A stretch of 64,000 bases of DNA from Qipengyuania citrea. GTDB lineage: Bacteria > Pseudomonadota > Alphaproteobacteria > Sphingomonadales > Sphingomonadaceae. This document shows positions 6,500-15,169 of the stretch, one piece after another. Below the pieces are notes generated by a model, which saw only the letters and a program-made list of their open reading frames with translations, made no database searches and was not told where the DNA came from. Made by a program: the position numbers and the translations under genes. The first letter of the stretch is position 1. Each line of letters starts with the position of its first letter. The stretch spans positions 124,001-188,000 of the forward strand of contig NZ_WTYG01000004.1 of NCBI RefSeq assembly GCF_009828015.1, given 5' to 3'.

Positions 6500-8107
6500 T
6501 CACGACATTGGATCGATGGGTCCTCTGATCCACTCAGTGCCGCCGAGCATGTCATTGTAATCTATGGTCACCGACCATTCGTTTCCCACAATCATCGTCA
6601 CCCCTACCGTGTCTGGACCGTGGAACCGCAAGTCTGTCACCAATGCGAAGATCGCCGATCTGACCTTGGACCGAGCCTCGAATCTCACATCCCCGTCGTC
6701 GGCGTGCAGGGATGCACGGAGACCGTTGATGCGTTCCCATTGCTCCTCCTTGCTGGGCGCGTGTTTCAAGGCGAGAAGCCTTTCTCGAGCTTCCTCCAGC
6801 TTTGTCGAGGCAATATCGACCTCATCTGTCAACGCGGTCCAGGCAACCTGTGCTTCGGGCCTCCCGGTCTCTATGGCGATGCGTAGAGCGGAATCGGCCT
6901 TTGCCTTGGCCACCTCCCATATCCGTTCCAATTGCGCGATCTCGATCTCGTTTCCACGCAGCTCGGACTGCGATGCCGCATGGTCTTCGTGAAGAGCCTC
7001 GAAGATGATGGGGTCGAGGATGCCATTCTCCCAGATCGTGTAGTTGTAGTGGGTGCGGTTTTGGCATCCGCGGCCCCGTTGGTAGCCGTCGCAAACCAGA
7101 TAGTCTTCGTTCACCCATGAGCCGTCAGCGCGTTGCTTCCTGCCTTTGCTCCTGAAGATCATCTTCGACGAGCAGGCGTCACAGCGTGCGAGACCCGAAA
7201 ACAGATTGACCAATCGTCGACCGCGGCCGGTCGAAACGCGAGACCTTTCTTTCATCGCGAGCATTGCGCGGCGATGGAGGTCTGCATCGATCACTATTGG
7301 ATAGTAATCGAGGATCACCTCCCCGGTCATCATCCTTTCGCCTCCACGCGCCTTCTGGGCCAGGTGCAATTCACCGATGACGGCCGGATTCCGAAGTATC
7401 TTCTGAACATAGCTGGCGTGCCAGGCTTCGGCCCTCCCGAACGGCGGCACGCCGTCCAGATTCAAGTTTCGCGCAATATGGGCTTTCCCGAAGCCGGCAA
7501 CGGTCTCCTCAAAAATACGACGAACGATCTCGGCTCGTTCCGAGTTGGGTATAAAGACCGGCGGCGAACCCACCACATCAAGCCAAGCAGGCGCACGGCG
7601 GGTCATCACGAACTTCTCGCCGCTGTTCAGACGGCGCCGCTTCGCCGCCCAAGCCGCACCCAACCTCTGGCTCTTCTTCTCGGATTCTTCATGACTGAGC
7701 TGGGCCTTCACCACCACCTCGATGATTGAAGCCATGTCGAAATTGCCCTTCGAATAGCGACGGCTCCCATCGACAGTGGCAACAGTAACACCGGCCTCGG
7801 TGAGGTTCATCATCCAAAGGAACACCTTCCCCGGCTCCTGCCTCGAAAGCCGGTCCAATTTCTCGCATAGCAGGACGACCCCGTCCGGATACCGTCCGGC
7901 GTCCACCTCGGCGACGAATCTCCCTAAAGCACCGGTTGATGCATGCTGCCCCTTGAAAGCGCTGATACCATCGTCAACGAGTTCATCGACTACCGACCAT
8001 TCGTTTTCCGAAGCGTGGCGACGACAATCGTCTCTTTGCCGTTCGAGTGTCGATCCGCGTGATTGTTCAGCGCTCGACCACCGCATGTAAATGACACAAT
8101 CCATCAT
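6500..8107 (-). CDS. large serine recombinase (integrase of the element)
   Basis: 535 residues. The N-terminal resolvase domain (about 1-150) has the catalytic Ser in IYMRWSSAEQSRGSTLERQ, then DELVDDGISAF and LLCEKLDRLSR. The Recombinase domain (about 165-290) has RRIFEETVAGFGKAHIARNL and VQKILRNPAVIGE. The zinc ribbon (about 305-355) has CDACSSKMIF and CDGYQRGRGCQN. A long coiled coil (about 380-450) follows. This is the full layout of phage and element integrases that recombine attP with attB without host factors. The start codon lies about 45 bases from the comM junction, the usual place of attP next to such a gene. A second ATG one codon in is equally possible. No recombination directionality factor is recognisable in the window. 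Confidence 0.9.
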   Translation of the reverse strand: MMDCVIYMRWSSAEQSRGSTLERQRDDCRRHASENEWSVVDELVDDGISAFKGQHASTGALGRFVAEVDAGRYPDGVVLLCEKLDRLSRQEPGKVFLWMMNLTEAGVTVATVDGSRRYSKGNFDMASIIEVVVKAQLSHEESEKKSQRLGAAWAAKRRRLNSGEKFVMTRRAPAWLDVVGSPPVFIPNSERAEIVRRIFEETVAGFGKAHIARNLNLDGVPPFGRAEAWHASYVQKILRNPAVIGELHLAQKARGGERMMTGEVILDYYPIVIDADLHRRAMLAMKERSRVSTGRGRRLVNLFSGLARCDACSSKMIFRSKGRKQRADGSWVNEDYLVCDGYQRGRGCQNRTHYNYTIWENGILDPIIFEALHEDHAASQSELRGNEIEIAQLERIWEVAKAKADSALRIAIETGRPEAQVAWTALTDEVDIASTKLEEARERLLALKHAPSKEEQWERINGLRASLHADDGDVRFEARSKVRSAIFALVTDLRFHGPDTVGVTMIVGNEWSVTIDYNDMLGGTEWIRGPIDPMS

Positions 8108-8165
8108 GGCTTCTTATCGCTATTTCCGATTGAAGTGTAGCCATACCGTAACTGAGCAGGTTGTG
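8108..8165. mobile_element. right attachment junction of the element in comM
   Basis: Read on the minus strand, comM coding is normal up to GCGCACAACCTGCT. The frame then continues in unrelated sequence (AGTTACGGTATGGC) where comM should encode its Walker A loop. The crossover is therefore near 8,152-8,155. The foreign flank leads within about 45 bases into the recombinase gene. The exact core dinucleotide cannot be fixed without the other junction, which is outside the window. Confidence 0.75.
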
Positions 8166-8792
8166 CGCGCCCGCCGCGGCGATTTCCAATGCGCGCTTGG
8201 CGGTTTCCTGCCCCTTCACCTGCTTGAGATCGCCGCCGCTCCTCTCGCTCGCCACCACGCCCGGTTCGGGCTGGGACAGCAGCTGCGTACCCTTGAGATG
8301 GTTGAGCAGGCTGGCCAGGTCGGGCGCGGCACACACAGGGACCTCGCTCGCCCAGCGCGCTTCCGATCCCTGCGTGCTGGGGCAGATCAGCCCGACCTCG
8401 GCCTCGCTCGCATGGATTGCCGCCAGCAGTACGCCGGGCGAAGCGACGATCCGCGCATCGAGCGCGAGTTCGCCCACCGCGATCCAGTCGCCCAGCTGTT
8501 CGGCATCGGTCACGCCCATCGCCGCCAGCAGCGCCAGCGCGATCGGCAGGTCGTAATGCGACCCCTCCTTCGGCAGATCGGCGGGGGAGAGGTTGATCGT
8601 TATCCGCTTGGGCGGCAGCGCCAGCCCCATGCCCGCCAGCGCCGCGCGCACGCGTTCCTTGCTTTCGCCGACCGCCTTGTCGGCCAGGCCGACGATGTTG
8701 AACTTGGGCAGGCCCGGCGCGACCGAGCACTGAACTTCCACGCTGCGCGCTTCGAGCCCCAGATAGGCAACGGTTTTGACCAGCGCGACCAG
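8154..8792 (-). pseudogene. comM: 5' part of comM (YifB/Mg-chelatase-like), split by the element
   Basis: The intact part is VALVKTVAYLGLEARSVEVQ through GQETAKRALEIAAAGAHNLL, about 213 residues. It covers the N-terminal Lon/S5-like domain and the start of the AAA+ domain. Full ComM has about 500 residues and continues with its Walker A GPPGxGKS directly after HNLL; here 28 foreign residues follow and the frame stops at 8067. ComM is a hexameric helicase that promotes branch migration during natural transformation. The usual start position is CTG (8790-8792), with TAA nine codons further upstream. No ATG, GTG or TTG is available before GTG at 8741. The gene should be inactive while the element is present. 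Confidence 0.85.
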
Positions 8793-8953
8793 CGTGAATC
8801 CCCACCCCCGTAGTTACCCGTAGATGATGGCCGCGAACGCCTCGCTTGTCGAGGGTAAACAGAAACCACAACGCCAGTGAACTATTATGGTTAACAGCGA
8901 GTTAGCCATACCTCTTGAGCCGGTCGAAACCGGGCGAGCCGCATAAGCTTGCC

Positions 8954-9847
8954 ATGTTTCGAATCACTGCCCTTATCGCTTCCGCCGTCGGCTCGCTGTT
9001 TGCTGCCCCCGCAGCCGCCCAGTCGCTGACCCTGGTCAACCTCCCGGTGGTCTATGTCGCCAGCCCGGTGGTCCAGGAAACCCATCAGGGCAAGGCGATC
9101 GCGCCGAAGGCCGTTTCGCGCCCCGCAGCAAAGCCGCAGACCGAGACCAAGCAGCTCGCCGCCATGCGTCCACAGGTCCATGCGCCCGCCGCGCTGCCTG
9201 TGTGGAAGGCCCCCGCCTTCGTCGATCGCCGGTTCCGCAATTACAACCGCGGCGTCGCGCAATACGGCCCGTTCCGCGTGCTCGACGATCGCCGCGTCGC
9301 GCTGGTCGGTGAAACCGATGCCACAACGCCGGGCTACTTCCGCGCCATGATGCGCGATTTTCCCGATCTCGAGCAGCTCGACATGGTCGAATGCCCGGGC
9401 ACGCGCGACGACCGCGCCAACCTGCAGGTCGGCCGGATGATTCGCGCAGCCGGTCTCGTCACGCATGTGCCCGCCGTCGGGTCGGTGCGTTCGGGCGCGG
9501 TCGAGCTGTTCCTTGCCGGTGTCGAACGCGACATTGCGCAGGGTGCCGAATTCGCCGTGCACAGCTGGATGGACGCCTATGGCCGCGAAGCCGACGACTT
9601 CGCCATGCATGCGCAGGAAAACCGCCAGTATCTCGACTATTATCGCGAAATGGGTATGAGCGCCGAGCAGGCCCGTTCGTTCTACGCCTTCACCAATTCG
9701 GTGCCGCACGCCCGCGCGTTGTGGCTCGATGCAAGCGACATGCGCCGCTGGACGGGCCGCAAGACGCAGCGCGCCCAGTCGCCTGCACGCTACCAGCAGG
9801 CACAGCCCGCCCCGACGCTGACCTACGCCAACGTCACTTTTTCTTGA
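8954..9847 (+). CDS. secreted ClpP/crotonase-like periplasmic protein
   Basis: 297 residues from the ATG at 8954, which begins a clear Sec signal peptide (MFRITALIASAVGSLFAAPA, cut after AAAQS). The frame also allows a start at 8915, but that would bury the signal. A low-complexity Ala/Pro/Lys linker follows. The folded part has LDMVECPGTRDDRAN, AAGLVTHVPAVGSVRSGAVE, LFLAGVERD and FAVHSW, the layout of COG3904-type predicted periplasmic proteins with a ClpP-like Ser/His arrangement. The Ser in SVRSGAVE is the likely nucleophile. Substrate unknown. It is divergent from the broken comM and ends 130 bases before rpmH. Confidence 0.65.
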   Translation: MFRITALIASAVGSLFAAPAAAQSLTLVNLPVVYVASPVVQETHQGKAIAPKAVSRPAAKPQTETKQLAAMRPQVHAPAALPVWKAPAFVDRRFRNYNRGVAQYGPFRVLDDRRVALVGETDATTPGYFRAMMRDFPDLEQLDMVECPGTRDDRANLQVGRMIRAAGLVTHVPAVGSVRSGAVELFLAGVERDIAQGAEFAVHSWMDAYGREADDFAMHAQENRQYLDYYREMGMSAEQARSFYAFTNSVPHARALWLDASDMRRWTGRKTQRAQSPARYQQAQPAPTLTYANVTFS

Positions 9848-9980
9848 CGCCCCCGGGCCTATCGCCTAGGCGCGCGGCCCTGTAAGGCGGTCGCTCCCGA
9901 GATCGAATCAAGCGGGGCGACCCTTGTGCCGGAGCGAACCGTTCGTACCGGCAACCAACCTATCTAGTAAGGACGATCCG

Positions 9981-10115
9981 ATGAAGCGGACATTCCAGCC
10001 CTCGAACCTCGTACGCGCCCGGCGCCACGGTTTCTTCGCGCGCAAGGCTACCCCGGGTGGCCGCAAGGTGCTGCGTTCGCGCCGCGCCCGTGGCCGCAAG
10101 AACCTCTGCGCGTGA
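9981..10115 (+). CDS. rpmH: 50S ribosomal protein L34
   Basis: 44 residues, the normal L34 length, beginning [18 protein letters not shown] and ending in the basic [18 protein letters not shown]. It binds 23S rRNA in the large subunit. AAGGA lies at 9969-9973, ahead of the ATG. It heads the conserved rpmH-rnpA-yidD-yidC block. The Phe-Phe in [12 protein letters not shown] and the NLCA end differ slightly from the common RARMAT and RLSA versions. Confidence 0.97.
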   Translation: MKRTFQPSNLVRARRHGFFARKATPGGRKVLRSRRARGRKNLCA

Positions 10116-10160
10116 TGTGATGCGCTGCGCTCCGGCGCAGCGATAGTCACGGACAGTCAG

Positions 10161-10182
10161 CGGGCTCCCCTCGGGGGGCCCG
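10161..10182 (+). terminator. hairpin between rpmH and rnpA
   Basis: CGGGCTCCCC (10161-10170) pairs with GGGGGGCCCG (10173-10182) with one G-T wobble. No T-run follows. It probably attenuates read-through or acts as an mRNA processing/stability element, setting the high L34 to low RnpA ratio usual for this pair. Confidence 0.4.
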
Positions 10183-10200
10183 TTCGCGTATCTGACTCCC

Positions 10201-10584
10201 ATGGACCCGAGTCTTTCCGTCATCCGCAAGCGCGGCGACTTCCTGGCGGCAAATCGCGGGCTGCGGGTGGCGCGCCCCGGCTTCGTGCTGCTGGCCCACC
10301 CCAATGACGGGCGGGGCAAGCGCTATGGCATCACGGTGACCAAGAAAATCGGCAATGCAGTGGTGCGCAACCGCATGAAACGGCGGTTCCGCGAATTGCT
10401 GTGGGACGCACTCCCCGATAGCGGCCTGCCCGATCACGACCATGTCCTGATCGGCCGTGCGGGCGGGGTCGAACGCGATTTCGCCAAATTGCGCGACGAG
10501 CTGGCCGCTGCGCTCGACCGCGCGGCGCAGGGCAAGGGCGATCGCGCGCGCAGCCCGCGTGCGCATCGCAGCCGCCGCGCGTGA
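10201..10584 (+). CDS. rnpA: ribonuclease P protein component
   Basis: 127 residues. The N-terminal [20 protein letters not shown] and the basic signature [20 protein letters not shown] identify RnpA, which helps the RNase P RNA bind and cut pre-tRNA 5' leaders. The C-terminal tail is Arg/Ala-rich and poorly ordered. It follows rpmH and overlaps yidD by four bases (GTGA), so yidD translation is coupled to it. Confidence 0.96.
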   Translation: MDPSLSVIRKRGDFLAANRGLRVARPGFVLLAHPNDGRGKRYGITVTKKIGNAVVRNRMKRRFRELLWDALPDSGLPDHDHVLIGRAGGVERDFAKLRDELAAALDRAAQGKGDRARSPRAHRSRRA

Positions 10585-10790
10585 AGCAGCCGCTCATCTG
10601 GATTGCCCGCCTGTGGCAGCTCGGGCCGAGCCGGATCCTGCCGCCGACCTGCCGCTATCACCCCTCGTGCAGCCAGTATGCGATCGAGGCGCTGGGAAAA
10701 CACGGCGCGATCAAGGGTGGATGGATGGCATTCAAGCGTATATTGCGCTGCAACCCATGGGGCGGCCACGGCCACGATCCGGTGCCCTAG
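10581..10790 (+). CDS. yidD: membrane protein insertion efficiency factor
   Basis: 69 residues from GTG. It has [17 protein letters not shown] and [15 protein letters not shown], the YidD signatures with their conserved cysteines. YidD is a small inner-face membrane-associated protein that aids YidC-dependent insertion. The N-terminal amphipathic helix ([11 protein letters not shown]) fits membrane association. It sits between rnpA and yidC in the standard order. Confidence 0.95.
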   Translation: MKQPLIWIARLWQLGPSRILPPTCRYHPSCSQYAIEALGKHGAIKGGWMAFKRILRCNPWGGHGHDPVP

Positions 10791-10857
10791 CACTGTCTTG
10801 ACAGGCTAAGACACCTCCCCACATTCTGTATTCGACCGGACAAAGACGGGACCGACC

Positions 10858-12636
10858 TTGGACAACCAGCGTAACCTGATCCTCGCCATTGCGCTCTCCT
10901 TCCTGCTGTTGCTGGGCTGGACGTCGGCGATGGACTATTTCTATCCGCAGCCCGAACAGGCGCTGGTGGAAGACCGGGCGGACACCCCGACCGAACAGGC
11001 CAGCCAGGCGGCGACGCAGCATTCGCGCACCGGCGGGCTCGTCGATCCGGCGATGCGCGCGCAGGAAGTCGCCGACGTTAAGACCGCGCTGGCCAGTCCC
11101 GACCGCGTGCGCATCGACGCCCCGCGGGTGGCCGGCTCGGTCAATCTGCGCGGCGGCGTCGTCGACGACATCGTCCTCAAGGAGTATGACGAGACCACGC
11201 AGAAGGACAGCGAACCGGTCCGCATCTTCTCGCCCAGCGGCACCCCGGCGCAGCAGTTCGCGCAGTTCGGCTGGGTCGGCTCGAACCTCAAGGTACCCGG
11301 GCCGCAGACGCTGTGGGAAGCCGATGGCGATGTGCTGAGCGCCGACACCCCGCTCACGCTGACGCATGAGAATGGCGAAGGGCTGACCTTCTCGATCCGC
11401 TATACGATCGATGACCAGTACATGATCACTGCCGCGCAGACGGTGGCCAACACTGCGGGCAATGATGTGGTCGTGCAGCCTTTCGGACTCGTCAACCGCA
11501 CCAGCCGTACGGCCAGCGAAGACCTGTGGATCGCGCACTCGGGGCCGATCGGCGTGTTCGGCGACAGCGCCGATTACGACATCGATTACGACGATCTCGA
11601 CGAAGACCAGCGCGTTTCGCCCGAAGGCCGCACCAGCTGGGTCGGCTTCACCGATATCTACTGGCTCGCCGCGCTCGTCCCGCAGGACGACAGCGCGCCT
11701 GAAACCACCTTCCGCGCGATGGGCGACGAAACCTACCGCGCCGACATGATCTACGAAGCGACCACGCTGCCCGCGGGCAATGCGCTGACGGTCACCTCGC
11801 GCCTCTATGCGGGGGCCAAGGAAAGCGCGGTGCTCGATTCCTACGAGGATGCGGGCATCCAGAAGTTCGGCCTGGCGATCGACTGGGGCTGGTTCCGCTG
11901 GTTCGAGAAGCCGATGTTGTGGCTGCTGCGCACGATCTACGACGCGGTGGGCAATTTCGGCATCGCGATCATCGGGCTGACCTTCATCGTGCGCGGCCTG
12001 ATGTTCCCGATCGCGCAGCGCGGCTTCGCCAGCATGGCGGAGATGAAGGCCATCCAGCCGAAGATGAAAGCGCTGCAGGAGAAGTACAAGGACGACAAGC
12101 CCAAGCAGCAGCAGGAAATCATGGCGCTCTACAAGAGCGAGAAGGTCAACCCCGTTGCGGGCTGCCTGCCAATGCTGCTGCAGATCCCGGTGTTCTTCGC
12201 GCTCTACAAGGTGCTCTATCTCGCGATCGAGATGCGGCACCGCGACTTCCTGTGGATCGGCGACCTGTCCGCGCCCGACCCGGCCAATCTTGCCAATGCG
12301 CTGGCCTATGTCGGGATCGACGTGCCGCAGTTCCTGATGATCATCTTCGGCCTCGGCGTGCTCGCTGTGCTGCTCGGCTTCACCATGTGGCTGACCTTCC
12401 GCCTCAACCCGAGCCAGATGGACCCGATGCAGCAGAAGATCTTCGACATCATGCCGTGGATCCTGATGTTCGTGATGGCGCCCTTCGCCGCCGGCCTGCT
12501 GCTGTACTGGGTAACCTCCAACGTGCTCACGCTGGCGCAGCAGAAGTACCTCTATTCGAAGCATCCGCAGCTGCGCGCCTCGATCGAGGAAGAAAAGGCG
12601 CGCAAAGCCGCCGAAGCTGCAAAGGCGGGATCATGA
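10858..12636 (+). CDS. yidC: membrane protein insertase YidC
   Basis: 592 residues from TTG; MDNQRNLILAIALSFLLLLG is the expected YidC start, with the first membrane helix. A large periplasmic beta domain (about 60-350) follows, then the conserved five-helix core: FRWFEKPMLWLLRTIYDAVG, the cytoplasmic helical hairpin MAEMKAIQPKMKALQEKYKD, and NPVAGCLPMLLQIPVFFALY. It inserts inner-membrane proteins with or without SecYEG. The basic C-tail is KARKAAEAAKAGS. The 3' end overlaps engB by four bases. Confidence 0.98.
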   Translation: MDNQRNLILAIALSFLLLLGWTSAMDYFYPQPEQALVEDRADTPTEQASQAATQHSRTGGLVDPAMRAQEVADVKTALASPDRVRIDAPRVAGSVNLRGGVVDDIVLKEYDETTQKDSEPVRIFSPSGTPAQQFAQFGWVGSNLKVPGPQTLWEADGDVLSADTPLTLTHENGEGLTFSIRYTIDDQYMITAAQTVANTAGNDVVVQPFGLVNRTSRTASEDLWIAHSGPIGVFGDSADYDIDYDDLDEDQRVSPEGRTSWVGFTDIYWLAALVPQDDSAPETTFRAMGDETYRADMIYEATTLPAGNALTVTSRLYAGAKESAVLDSYEDAGIQKFGLAIDWGWFRWFEKPMLWLLRTIYDAVGNFGIAIIGLTFIVRGLMFPIAQRGFASMAEMKAIQPKMKALQEKYKDDKPKQQQEIMALYKSEKVNPVAGCLPMLLQIPVFFALYKVLYLAIEMRHRDFLWIGDLSAPDPANLANALAYVGIDVPQFLMIIFGLGVLAVLLGFTMWLTFRLNPSQMDPMQQKIFDIMPWILMFVMAPFAAGLLLYWVTSNVLTLAQQKYLYSKHPQLRASIEEEKARKAAEAAKAGS

Positions 12637-13286
12637 GCACCGAAGAAGCTGCCGAGCGGGCCGCGCTCGAACGGCGCGCGGGCAAGCTGTTCTCGGGCCG
12701 GGTGGATTTCCTCCTTTCGGCGCCGCAGCTCAAGTTCCTGCCCGAACCCACCGTACCCGAGATCGCCTTCTGCGGACGCTCGAACGTGGGCAAGAGCTCG
12801 CTGCTCAATGCGCTGACCGGGCGCAAGGCGATCGCGCGCGCTTCGGTCACGCCTGGCCGCACGCAGGAACTCAACTTCTTCGAAGTGGGCGAACCCACGC
12901 TGTTCCGTCTCGTCGACATGCCCGGCTACGGCTTTGCCAAGGCGCCAGTGAAAGTGGTCGAGAAGTGGAAGAGCCTCGTGAAGACCTATCTGCGCGGCCG
13001 GCCCGTACTGGCGCGCACGCTGGTGCTGGTCGATGGGCGCCACGGCCCCAAGGATGTCGACCGCGAGATGATGAAAATGCTCGACGAGGCAGCGGTGGGT
13101 TACCGTGTCGTGCTGACCAAGGCCGACAAGATGAAGGCCAGCGAACTCGCCAAGGTGATCGAGGCCACCGAAGCCGAAGCACGCAAACACGTCGCCGCCT
13201 TCCCCGAAATCCACGTTACCAGTGCGGAAAAGGGCATGGGTATCGGCGAGCTAAGGGCGGCGGTCCTGGGCGACGCGGGGGTCTAG
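12633..13286 (+). CDS. engB: ribosome biogenesis GTPase EngB/YihA
   Basis: 217 residues from the ATG overlapping the yidC stop (ATGA). GTPase motifs: G1 GRSNVGKSSLLN, G2 Thr in TPGRTQELNFF, G3 DMPGYGFA, G4 TKADK, and a G5-like TSAEKG. EngB is needed for late assembly of the 50S subunit. It completes the rpmH-to-engB cluster. Confidence 0.96.
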   Translation: MSTEEAAERAALERRAGKLFSGRVDFLLSAPQLKFLPEPTVPEIAFCGRSNVGKSSLLNALTGRKAIARASVTPGRTQELNFFEVGEPTLFRLVDMPGYGFAKAPVKVVEKWKSLVKTYLRGRPVLARTLVLVDGRHGPKDVDREMMKMLDEAAVGYRVVLTKADKMKASELAKVIEATEAEARKHVAAFPEIHVTSAEKGMGIGELRAAVLGDAGV

Positions 13287-13368
13287 GTGGCATCCGCTTC
13301 GCGGCGGACTTTCTCGCACCTCCAGCTGCAAGATCGGCAAGACTGGCAGGGCCAGGCTGGCGGGGCAT

Positions 13369-13671
13369 TTACCAGCCGCCCGTATTCTCACCCGAGGCAT
13401 TTCTGACCAGGCTTCGCGCGAAGGAATTTCCGTCACGCATCACACGGGCCCAGCGCTTGTTCGTGAGGCACACGTTCCTCACCTTCGCCCGTGTGCCGGT
13501 CTTTCTCCAATCACGGCAAACGATCAGGTCCGGATCGTAGCCCGGATGAGCCGGATTGGTGATCGGTTCGCCCGAAGCCTTGTAACCCGGCTTGACCGTA
13601 CGCTCATCGGCCGAAGCCATGCCCGCACCAGATATTGTCAGACCAAGAAAAAGTAACGCCTGCCATTTCAC
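13369..13671 (-). CDS. small exported hypothetical protein
   Basis: 100 residues. The Sec signal peptide MKWQALLFLGLTISGAGMAS is followed by ADE. The mature part of about 78 residues contains two Cys (LIVCRDWRKTG, RNVCLTNKRWARVMRDG) that could form a disulfide. This C-R-D-W/C-x-x-x-R-W pattern is common in small exported proteins of sphingomonads and other alphaproteobacteria, but its role is unknown to me. It converges on engB. Confidence 0.65.
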   Translation of the reverse strand: MKWQALLFLGLTISGAGMASADERTVKPGYKASGEPITNPAHPGYDPDLIVCRDWRKTGTRAKVRNVCLTNKRWARVMRDGNSFARSLVRNASGENTGGW

Positions 13672-13872
13672 TGCGGACCTCCTGTCGTTTCTTGTGTCTT
13701 TAGTTTTTCAGAGGATACACAGGGGCGAGACAGAGTCTAGGGGGAGGGAAAGTACTGCCCTTGTTCGCAAGGTTTCCGAGCGTTCTTAACCCCTTGCCTA
13801 GTCTTCAGCCGGGAAACAGCCGGAATTGCGATCGGGCGCATGACCGCGGTTGGATTCGTCGGCTTGGATCTC

Positions 13873-14292
13873 TTACGTCGCAAACAGCATCGCGTCGTCG
13901 GCGAAGGCCTTCATCTCCAGCGCGTTGCCGCTGGGGTCGCGGAAGAACATCGTCGCCTGTTCGCCTGGCTGCCCCTTGAAGCGGATGGTCGGCGGTATTG
14001 CGAATTCGGTGCCCGCGGCCTCGAGCCGGTCGGCCAGCGCGTGCCAGTCCGCCATCGCCAGCACCACGCCGAAATGCGGCACGGGCACGCCGTGCCCGTC
14101 GACATGGTTGTTCGCGCGGTCGCCCGCTTCGCCGGGGGCGAGATGCGCGACGATCTGGTGGCCGTAGAAATCGAAATCGACCCATTCGGCGCTCGATCGT
14201 CCCTCGCGGCAACCCATCGTTTCGCCATAGAAGGCGCGGGCCGCGGCGAGGTCGTCGACTGGAAAAGCGAGGTGGAAGGGCCTGAGCGACAT
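13873..14292 (-). CDS. VOC (glyoxalase/dioxygenase) superfamily protein
   Basis: 139 residues from the ATG at 14292, with GGAG five bases upstream; the frame extends further, but that part reads through a repeat. The two VOC modules are visible as [20 protein letters not shown] and [20 protein letters not shown], ending in [14 protein letters not shown]. Candidate metal ligands are His in the first strand, His in VPHFGV and Glu in LEMK. Substrate unknown. It resembles uncharacterised dioxygenase-like proteins rather than glyoxalase I. Confidence 0.8.
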   Translation of the reverse strand: MSLRPFHLAFPVDDLAAARAFYGETMGCREGRSSAEWVDFDFYGHQIVAHLAPGEAGDRANNHVDGHGVPVPHFGVVLAMADWHALADRLEAAGTEFAIPPTIRFKGQPGEQATMFFRDPSGNALEMKAFADDAMLFAT

Positions 14293-14304
14293 GTCTACTC
14301 CGTC

Positions 14305-14416
14305 GCCCCTGCGGAGGCAGGGGCCTAGATATGGGGTCTTGCTGGCACACCTTCCGCCTAATGGAAACCGCATCGAGCATCGCTGCCGTTATCTGGATTC
14401 CCGCCTGCGCGGGAAT
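14305..14416. repeat. pair of palindromic hairpin repeats
   Basis: Two perfect 8-bp stems with tetraloops lie 72 bases apart. GCCCCTGC-GGAG-GCAGGGGC is at 14305-14324 and ATTCCCGC-CTGC-GCGGGAAT is at 14397-14416. Their wording matches dispersed intergenic hairpins I recall from sphingomonad genomes, where they occur many times in such pairs. They fill the gap between the VOC gene and the GST gene. They may act as REP-like elements or mRNA 3'-end stabilisers. Confidence 0.65.
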
Positions 14417-14506
14417 GACGAACCGGGGCCGGGCGACCTTGCCTGTTCAGCCTCGACAGTGCCCGGCCGGGTCTCTACCGCCGCCCCACGCAAGGTGGGT
14501 GCACAC

Positions 14507-15169
14507 ATGAAGCTGATCATCGGCAACAAGAATTACTCGAGCTGGAGCCTGCGCGGCTGGCTCGCGGCCAAGCAGTCGGGCCTGTCGTTCGAGGAAATCA
14601 CCGTGCCGATGTTCGGCAAGCAATGGGATGCGCTCAAGAGCGAGGATGGCGGTACGCAGCCCTCGCACGGCAAGGTGCCGATCCTGTGGGACGACGAGGC
14701 GGTGGTGTGGGACAGCCTCGCGATCCTCGAATATCTCGCCGACAAGGTCGGGCGCGATCGGTTCTGGCCCAAGGACGCGGTCGCGCGCGGCATGGCGCGC
14801 TCGATGGTCGCGGAAATGCATTCCTCCTACCATGCGCTGCGCGGCGAATGCCCGATGAATGTGCGCAAGCGGTTCGAGGGCTTCACCCCGAGCGAGGCCT
14901 GCCGGCAGGACATCCTGCGCATTCTCGGGCTGTGGGCCGAGGCGCGCAGCCGCTTCGGCAGCGGCGGCCCGTTCCTGTTCGGCACTTTCGGCGCGGCGGA
15001 TGTCTATTTCGCCCCCGTCGTGTCACGCTTCATCAGCTATCAGATCGCCGTACCCGGCTTCGCCGCCGCCTATATGCAGGCGGTGTGGGAGCATGAGTGG
15101 TTGCAGGCGTGGATCGAAACATCGGAAAGCGAAGAATGGGTCATCGAACAATACGAAACCATTGGCTGA
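14507..15169 (+). CDS. glutathione S-transferase family protein
   Basis: 220 residues from the ATG at 14507. The thioredoxin-fold N-terminal half has LIIGNKNYSSWSLRGWLAAK, GKVPILWDD and the Glu/Asp-Ser glutathione site WDSLAILEYLAD. The C-terminal half is helical. The NYSSWSLR motif marks a bacterial GST subgroup, often chromosomal and single-gene, whose substrates are unknown. Its 3' end overlaps the next gene by 34 bases. Confidence 0.9.
   Translation: MKLIIGNKNYSSWSLRGWLAAKQSGLSFEEITVPMFGKQWDALKSEDGGTQPSHGKVPILWDDEAVVWDSLAILEYLADKVGRDRFWPKDAVARGMARSMVAEMHSSYHALRGECPMNVRKRFEGFTPSEACRQDILRILGLWAEARSRFGSGGPFLFGTFGAADVYFAPVVSRFISYQIAVPGFAAAYMQAVWEHEWLQAWIETSESEEWVIEQYETIG

Noticed and set aside
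1..8107. A prophage or Z-genome phage
   Set aside because: No capsid, tail, terminase, polymerase or lysis gene is visible, and the PurZ-like gene is fused to a kinase. An integrated non-phage element fits better from what can be seen, though the left part is missing.
10732..12564. Open frame of 610 codons antisense to yidC
   Set aside because: His/Asp/Arg-rich shadow composition; yidC is unmistakable on the plus strand.
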